Assembly (NCBI GenBank): GCA_037367405.1
Contig: JAZKJV010000389.1
Coordinates: 2,170,001 to 2,234,000 of the forward strand
Direction of reading: 5' to 3'
DNA: 64,000 nucleotides
Origin: Ottelia alismoides
Taxonomy: Eukaryota > Streptophyta > Magnoliopsida > Alismatales > Hydrocharitaceae
Shown: positions 57,703-64,000 of the stretch, in pieces
Layout: the number at the start of each line of letters is the position of its first letter
How positions within the stretch are numbered: position 1 is the stretch's first letter
The notes under the pieces: model-generated
Told to the model about the DNA's origin: nothing
The model's database searches: none
Seen by the model: the letters and a program-made list of their open reading frames with translations, nothing else
Made by a program: the position numbers and the translations under genes

Positions 57703-58434
57703 CTAGGACAATACGGTATCAAGGTTCAGTACGGCATCGGTAAGTCGAATACCGTACTGTCGTCGCAGTCTCGGTATGAGAACAGCGACGAACTCAAAAG
57801 TGTAAAGTAAGACACCCAGGTATGCAATCAAGCGGGTGTCTGCTACTGGCCAAGGATATGGAAATAAGTGATCGGGATCCGGTAGCACAAAAGAAATCGT
57901 CGGCTATGGATCAGACTGGAGTGAGTGTGTGGAGCCGAAGAAATCAAACGTGGAGAAGGATGGATCAGTCGTGGAATCCTCCACGTCAATCAGTGTCTCA
58001 AATAGGTGTGGGCAATCAAGATCAAGAGACTCTCTAAGAAGACAAATATTCGAGTAATGAAATAGAATCAGATCAAGTAAATCATCGAATATCTCCAGAA
58101 TGGGCTCATCCTCGCGAGGGTCGTCGAGGTGAGAAGAGTCAGAATCAGAAGGATCTAAAGACTCGATTTCGTGCTCCGTCAGATCAGAAACACTCTCAGC
58201 AGGTGAAACCGAGTACTCATCGCGTGTGGCATCCTCCCGCAGATAACCCTCGGGGAGAGATGCAGGATCAGAAGTGACAAGAAGAGGATCAGGATCTAGA
58301 TGGGCATCTGCACTGCTATCAAGTATCCACTCGGTACACTAGGCTGCATCATCATCGGAAGTGTCTCTCTCGGCAATCTGGAAGCAGGAGAAGGTACTAG
58401 TCAACACCGCTGAAGCCGGCAAAGTGTCTGCAGC
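57703..58434 (-). pseudogene. E2 ORF2: acidic protein with hydrophobic C-terminal segment
   Basis: Downstream of gag in sense order. Translation gives an acidic part (LTEHEIESLDPSDSDSSH, DDPREDEPIL), a middle part (FETLIDVEDSTTDPSFSTF) and a C-terminal part with a hydrophobic run (LIAYLGVLLYTFEFVAVLI) followed by RRQYGIRLTDAVLNLDTVLS and a stop near 57703. One in-frame TAG lies near 57904. The same protein is in E3, with amino-acid conservation above nucleotide noise, so it was once translated. Athila relatives often have an envelope-like gene in this position with membrane segments, but no sequence match was recognised here, and the function is unknown. Confidence 0.5.
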
Positions 58435-59826
58435 TTATCCTCGCTCTACAGCTATGCTGGCTGCCAACTGGTCCTCAAAAAGTGTATCTGTCTCAACAAA
58501 GTGGAGGACAACAGACTCGAATATGGGACTCTCTGTGTCTGTACTCTCAAAGTGGTGTCCCTTATCGAGCTGTGGCTGCTGGGCTGATTCCTGGTAGCTA
58601 TCTGTATCCAAGAAGTAACTCTGCAGAAAGGAAACTGACTCCTTCGGGACTGGAAACTGAAGTGGCTGAACAAATGGCTGTAGTAGCGGGGGCTCCTCCG
58701 GTTCCTGGAGTATCAGAAGATCTGATATCCAAGACTCGTCCACTGGAAACTCTGGGGCTGCCTCGAACTCCAGCTGGAAAACCAACGGGAACTCAAGTAG
58801 ACTCTGGGTCCGAACCTCTGCTATCACGGTCATCTCCTCAATACTCTGTGGTGGTGGAGCATCCAAGTCCTCGGGCTGGTGTGTAGAAACTGTCTCATCA
58901 TGTAAAGCGACACACCGCACTGGTACTGCAACGTCCGCATGTGGTGTCCCGACTACGACATCTCGTGAAGAAGATCTCTGTGAAAGTAAACTCGAGATGG
59001 TGTCCAGTAAGTAAATGTCGGAATTGTGGTGTGAACCTCCACATGTGGTAATCACCAGTGCTATCTGCTTTGCGGTCATCCCCCGCATGGAGATCTTTAT
59101 CAATTCTGTCAGTGGAAGTCCGTGGTCTGGAAATCTCCTCAAGAGGTCAAGAAACCTCGGCAATGCCTCGTGCAATGGCTCCTGGGGGTCAACTGAAAAG
59201 TCGGTGATCAAAGACCGCATAAACTCTGCTCTATGCGGGGGGAAGTATCTCTGTAAGAACTCTCGGCGTAGCTCTCCCCACGTATCAAATGTCCTCCCCA
59301 ATCATCTGTGCCATCTCATGGCTCTCTCCTGAAGCGTGAATGGGAAGGTCCTCCTCATCAATTCCTCTGCAGTGATATCTGGATATCTCTGTGCTCTACA
59401 AAACTCCTCAAATACGGACATGTGAAGATATGGATCCTCGTGTCCTTCTCCTGAAAATGTCGGCAGTCGCTGAATGTACTCCAAATCCAAGACGAATGGA
59501 CGTAATGTAGAGGCTGACTCAGCTCCCTGTGCTATCTGATCCACCATCAGTCTGGGATAGGATCTATCTGCTGATCTCCACTGCTCTCTCTTATCATGAA
59601 CGGAGTGCGCTCTCAACTCAGCAACAGCATCGTCCAGGTCTCGCATCTGCTCTATCTGGTATCCTCGGACGTCAAGCGCAGCATGCCCAGAGTAGTGAGA
59701 TGAAAGGGAGGGAGGGAGCGGGAGGTTGGTCGGAGATCCGACCTCCCTAGAAGGTGGACTGGACTGATGATCAGATAGCGAAGAAAAAGCCGCAAGAGTC
59801 GGCTCGAGGTGAGGGGGATCCATCAT
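58435..59826 (-). pseudogene. E2 gag, one in-frame stop
   Basis: Ty3/gypsy Gag capsid protein. Start taken at tandem ATGs at 59821-59826 (MMDPPHLEPTL); an upstream extension to 59961 is open but hydrophobic and unlikely. A coiled segment (IEQMRDLDDAVAELRAH) precedes the gag domain: LPTFSGEGHEDPYLHMSVF, FPFTLQERAMRWHR, then a TGA at 59302-59304, then in the same frame TFDTWGELRREFLQRYFPP, FSVDPQEPLHEALPRFLDLL and an acidic tail to 58435. A C-to-T or G-to-A change of an Arg or Trp codon would explain the stop. Otherwise about 460 codons are intact. No zinc knuckle or protease follows. Confidence 0.85.
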
Positions 59827-60182
59827 CCAGGGGTAAGGGAGAAGAAGAGAAGATTGAAGGGTGGGAGGGTGGGAGACAAGGATGGAATGGAGAAGAAGAT
59901 GGAGAAAGGCAGAAAGGATCTGGAAATCACACAAGATGAGAAAAGCAAACCCCTGATTCACCTACGCACCCGAGCTGAAGACCAAAGGGTTCGGTCAATT
60001 ATCTTGTCGATTTTATTTTAGGTGATCATCCAGTCTATCAGAGCGATTACGTGAGGTAATAAGAATCCGATATCTCTCAACCGACTGTCCCGTACCAAAG
60101 AGCCGGTAATCAGTCGAGAAAGATCGGATGGCTCTATCCTAAGGTGCGGATCACTCTCTCGCTCATCCAAACCAAACAAGGA

Positions 60183-60198
60183 GGGGGTTACTCTCCCC
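60183..60198 (-). other. E2 leader stem-loop L2
   Basis: GGGG / CCCC around GTTACTCT, as in E1. Confidence 0.55.
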
Positions 60199-60875
60199 AA
60201 GACAAATTTTTCAATTCGATGTCTTTTAAGTCAAGTGTGATTATCAGTCCCGATTTTATTGTTTTTCTTTTTAGATATTTTCCAAGTAAAAACAAACGCC
60301 TAACGAATTTTTCGATTCTCCTGATTATTAAGTCAAAAACAGGGGGGAGAAGACGAAAAAGCCGATGCGCGATAAAATCAATGATGCATGCAAAGATAGA
60401 AATGCGTACATGTCTCCAGTACTCTACATGCAATATGATCCGCACATAATGAAAAGTAGAAAATAAACTACCTAGATGGTGCAGCAGTGAAAACCGAGTC
60501 CTAAACATGCAACTTCTACTCGACAGAACCGTCTAACTGGTCACAGGTCCTTCGATCCAAGGAGTCCGGTCTCGGTCTACCCCTCCTCCTCCCGACACAT
60601 CGGGTTCAGGAGCAGCGCTTGGCAGGGCAGGCTACGGCACGTAGGCTCGAAGGGAGTGAGTCCGTTATTTTTATTAATGTTTTATTAGTAGATCCAATTA
60701 GCGAACTATAGGTGCAGGCAGATAGTTAAGTGTTTGGATCCTACTAATTACGGCACAGTCAAACAGAAAGTCCTAAATCTAAGGGCTCGAGAAAAACCGC
60801 GTAAAACCGTAAAAGGCAGCGAAAAACCAAAAACCGCGAAAAGTAGTGAAAAACCTAAGGTAGCTAAAGGGTCCC

Positions 60876-60895
60876 CCGAGCACTCCGGTGCTCGG
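60876..60895 (-). other. E2 leader stem-loop L1
   Basis: Perfect 8-bp stem CCGAGCAC / GTGCTCGG with loop TCCG, flanked by GGGTCCC and CGAAACAGAC. Three pairs differ from E1, all compensated. Confidence 0.8.
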
Positions 60896-61381
60896 CGAAA
60901 CAGACCCGAGAAAAGAAGTCCAAGTCCTGTGAGTGTCCCTGTATTATTACAACAGTTCAGAAATTGCTGAAATAAAACCTAAGCTACTCCTCGCCCACTC
61001 AACTCCTCTCTCGTTCTCTCCAGCGGCTCCGTGCAGAAGGGAGCCGCCTCCGAATCCCGCGATTGCTCTGGCGTCTCGAAAGCTACCGCCTCGGTCCTCG
61101 GGCCGTCGCAAGAAAGAGTCAAAATGTCAAACCAAGAATAATAATCAAATAATAGCAGAAAAGCTAAACAGGGGTATATGTGCAAAATGACAAATAATAT
61201 AAACAAGCAAAAATCAAACAATAAACAAAAATAAAAGAAAAGAAAATAAAAGAAAAGAAAGCAAAAATAAATGGAAAATAAAAAGCCGCGAAAAGCCGCA
61301 GACTCAGAAAGAGCCGCAAAAAGCTACGAAAAAGAAAATAAAAAAAATGAAAAATAAAAAGAAAAACTACTAAGCCGTTCT

Positions 61382-61397
61382 CCCCGGAACGACGCCA
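61382..61397 (-). other. E2 primer binding site (tRNA-Asp type)
   Basis: Minus strand TGGCGTCGTTCCGGGG, 3 nt inside the LTR; matches the tRNA-Asp complement except for one substitution and one missing base. Confidence 0.75.
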
Positions 61398-61400
61398 TTC

Positions 61401-64000
61401 TGATGACTCGCCTGATCACTCGGGTAAAAGGTAAACAAGGGTCGTTGTGACCCAAGTCACCAAGCGTTGCCAATCAAGAAAAATAGACCACCAAATTCAA
61501 CCAAAATCAATCAAAATCAAATAGCGGTCTTGCTATTATTTTAACCTGGTATAGCGACCAGGGTCGAACACAAGGAGCACGTGATGGCCTTGCGGCCTAC
61601 GAAGTAGTCTAAAAAAGTAATAAAATAAAATCAAAGTGTTTTTGGTGGATTTTTAATTTTTATAATTTTTTTTGGATTTTTACTTAATAAGGAAAATAAA
61701 GAAACCAATAAACAACCAACTAAAAGCAATTATTTAATGCATCAAAAATCACTCAAAAATTCAAATAAAAATATTTTTAGGTTTTTTATATTTTTTACTG
61801 TTTTTGGTTAAATTTTGGTATTTTTCTGATTTTTATTGAATTTTCGAAAAATAAAACAAGGCAAGAAAACAAGCACAATGTCCAGCCAATCTTAGGGGAC
61901 TTAGATAAAATATTTTAAAATCTCTAAAAAGCCTGGAGGTAATTTTCCTGTATAGTAGAAACTACGAAGAAAATTTGACCACTGGAATTATTATTTTTGT
62001 ATTTTTCAATTATTTATTATAATTTTTATAAGATTTTGAAGGTTTTTCAATTTTTATGGGTTTTTAATATCCAAAAATGACCAAAATTGGTCAGAAAATC
62101 AAACAAGACACACTAACTAATTTTTTTATAATTTTTAGAGGTATTGTAATATTTTTTTTGTGATTTTTCAAGTCAGACAGTAAAGAAAATGCGTGTTTTT
62201 GATTTTTTAAAAATATCATATAAAATCAAAAGTGTCCCCAAAAATTCTAGAAAATTTAACAACATGGCAGGAGCCATGTATCCAATTTTCGTTGAATTTG
62301 GAGTTAGTTTGCTATTTTATTAAAAATCAAAACGAGGGTACAGTGCACAGGGACCTAACTGCAAATAAAATAAAACCCTGGGCCCCTTGGATAACAAGCC
62401 TGGAAACTAGGGGGCTAGGAGTGCAAAATGTCCCTCGGGCCACTCACGATACACGTGACTCAGGCCTGGGGGGACCTATTTGCCATTCCTATTTATAAAA
62501 GTATAGATCGTAATAAGCCAAAAACGCAGGGCAAACGTTGCAAATACACCAAATACCACGTGTCAATGCACGTGTCCACAACAGGTAGGGGTATAAATGC
62601 GAATCAGATAAACAGGAGGGTCCTCTATGCAATATTTACAAAAATAAAAGAACTAAAAAGCGTATTTACAGTACTAAATAGTAAATGCGAGAAATAGAGG
62701 GGCCTAAGAGCAAATACCCCTTTATTAAATGTCGACGGCTAAGATGGTGCCACGTAGCAGATCTAACGGGTGAGAATATCGGTGCCTTTAACCACGAAAC
62801 ACTGGCCGGATCGAATGGATGAGCAGCTCCCACGTGGACGATCGAACGACTGTGCTGCGACGTGGGTCTGCGATGGGGCCTGGCTCGGATCGAACGGATG
62901 AGGGTCCACCACGTGGCAGATCGGACGGTCCTCGTATGCTGTGGCGAAACCTTCGGTGAATCGACGGTCGTGATCAACCTCCAAGGATCTGACGGTATCT
63001 GCTGCTCCTCGGATGAACGGGTCAGATGTAATCTGGAGCGTCGAGGCCGATCGGACGTCTGGGGAGGATGGTGGAAGAACAGTTGGCCGGCGAGCTTCGT
63101 CGGCCCGATGCACGCGCTATGGTCCTCCCCTGCTGCTCCTGAAGTGCGGAAGAGCTCCGCCGTGAAGCCCCGCAGCTGAAGATGGTCGCCGATGAGGCTG
63201 CTGACCACCAGAACGGCCCCGCGATGGCGGTGGCCTGAAGCTCCTGTGCCTGAGGTGCTGGCCTCCAGATGAGGCTCTACTGATGATGAGACCTGCACAT
63301 GAAGAAAGATGGGTCGAGGGCAAACTGCCTCGACCCGTCAAAGCGCGAGAACAGTGAAGGATGCGTCGCGATGGAGGCCCTCCGGCGAGCTGCGGAGGTG
63401 GAGGGCCGAGGTCCCTGCTTCAGGGTGATCCAGGGGGAATGGGCAGGTGGAGATGATGTGGAGGAGGTTCGTGAAGGTGGTGGCGGTGTCGGATGGGCTG
63501 ATGGATGGCCGGAGACGACGGGCGGAGGCGGCGGAGCTACGACTACAGAAAATGAAAAATTCTAATCTACGCTAATCTACGGGCTAAATAGACTACCTGG
63601 TGGAGGCTATCGACTGGGCTGAAGCTCGGGGAGCTTCTGGGTCATTGCCTGTAAGGGGTCGTCGTCTCCCCGAGGCTGGGCACGCTCGCGGCGGCGCACG
63701 ACGGCGGAGCCACCGGATCAAAGGCTTCCCGAGGTGCTCGAGCCTCGCTTCCACTCTGGCGGGCACCGCTGTCACTCAGGCACACCAGAGGAGGTCCTTT
63801 GCTGCAAGTGGGAGGTCCAGAGATGAGGAACAAGCTGGTCGGAGGCGATGTTATATATGTCCAGGGGTCCGAGAAGAGATGGATCGGGCGAGACGCACAC
63901 GACTCGGATCCCTCAGACCCACCCCGGGCGTGGATCTGGAATGAACAAGGATCAATCGGGGCCCGGGGATAGGGTATTAGGCTGTCGGATCGAGTGGGAA
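61401..64000 (-). repeat. E2 5' LTR (right), truncated by window end
   Basis: Starts TGATGACTCGCC and aligns with 51862-54457 of the left LTR; about 1.06 kb lies beyond the window. Conserved motif at 61545-61576 with intact GTTCGA. The U3 promoter portion is outside the window. Confidence 0.88.
62735..64000 (-). other. GC-rich island of E2 right LTR
   Basis: Counterpart of 53187-54540, near-identical. The open frames on both strands persist because the copies are young and GC-rich; not evidence of a gene. Confidence 0.6.

Larger units (their letters stand above)
59827..61381 (-). other. E2 5' leader
   Basis: About 1.55 kb between gag and PBS, with patches matching the E1 leader (GGTTCGGTCAATTATCTTGTC, GAGGGGGTTACTCTCCCC, TCAATGATGCATGCA, CGAAACAGAC). 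Plus-strand ORFs here are antisense and not supported. Contains stem-loops L2 and L1. Confidence 0.65.
51862..64000 (-). mobile_element. E2: non-autonomous Athila-like element (gag and ORF2, no RT/IN)
   Basis: Two near-identical LTRs (right copy cut by the window end), tRNA-Asp-type PBS, gag with a single stop, a second ORF, and the full hairpin series. The internal region is only 5.9 kb and contains no protease, RT, RNase H or IN motif in any frame, so mobilisation would need enzymes from another element such as an E1 relative. LTR similarity makes it the youngest insertion here. Confidence 0.85.

Overview
The window is plant nuclear intergenic DNA (an angiosperm; species not determinable from sequence) made almost wholly of nested and abutting LTR retrotransposons, all with their sense direction on the minus strand. 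No intact host gene, tRNA, rRNA or CRISPR array was found. The main family is Ty3/gypsy of the Athila/Tat type: gag-PR-RT-RNase H-IN order, a primer binding site complementary to tRNA-Asp, and unusually long LTRs (about 3.3-3.75 kb) that start TG (usually TGATGA or TGTTRA) and end ATTCATCA when read on the plus strand.

Layout. (1) Element A: 3' LTR at 1-1704 (cut by the window edge), internal DNA at 1705-2340 and 23458-27982, PBS at 27983-27999, 5' LTR at 28002-31312. (2) Inside A lies a solo LTR (S; 2341-4766 plus 22133-23452) with a 5-bp target duplication (cccgc/ctcgc). (3) Inside S lies element E1 (4767-22132; duplication cggag/cagag), the only copy with a full set of pol domains, though broken by stops and frameshifts. 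(4) 31574-41329 is E4, a 3' LTR plus partial internal region; the LTR carries a foreign 1.7-kb insert that looks organellar. (5) 41330-46479 is a badly decayed Ty1/copia element. (6) 46480-51861 is E3 (3' LTR and 3' half of the internal region). (7) 51862-64000 is E2, the youngest copy, with near-identical LTRs (the right one cut by the window end), a gag interrupted by one stop, and a second ORF, but no RT or IN.

How it fits together. A, E2 and E4 keep gag and/or protease remnants but have no room for RT, RNase H or IN, and E3 shows the same arrangement as far as it is present. They share the LTR ends, a tRNA-Asp PBS where the 5' end is visible (A and E2), and 3' UTR architecture with E1, so they look like non-autonomous partners of an E1-like element.

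The most interesting signal is structural. Between the last ORF and the 3' LTR, the gypsy copies carry a series of hairpins built on the arm CTATACTTAGG; the arms differ between hairpins but stay perfectly complementary (AGGAT/ATCCT, AGGGT/ACCCT, AAGGT/ACCTT, AGGCT/AGCCT). The 3' arm followed by GGGG is also the sequence of the polypurine tract. A second hairpin in the 5' leader shows three compensatory base-pair changes between E1 and E2, and a third shows one between E1/E2 and A. These point to selected RNA (or DNA) structures in the retroelement genome.
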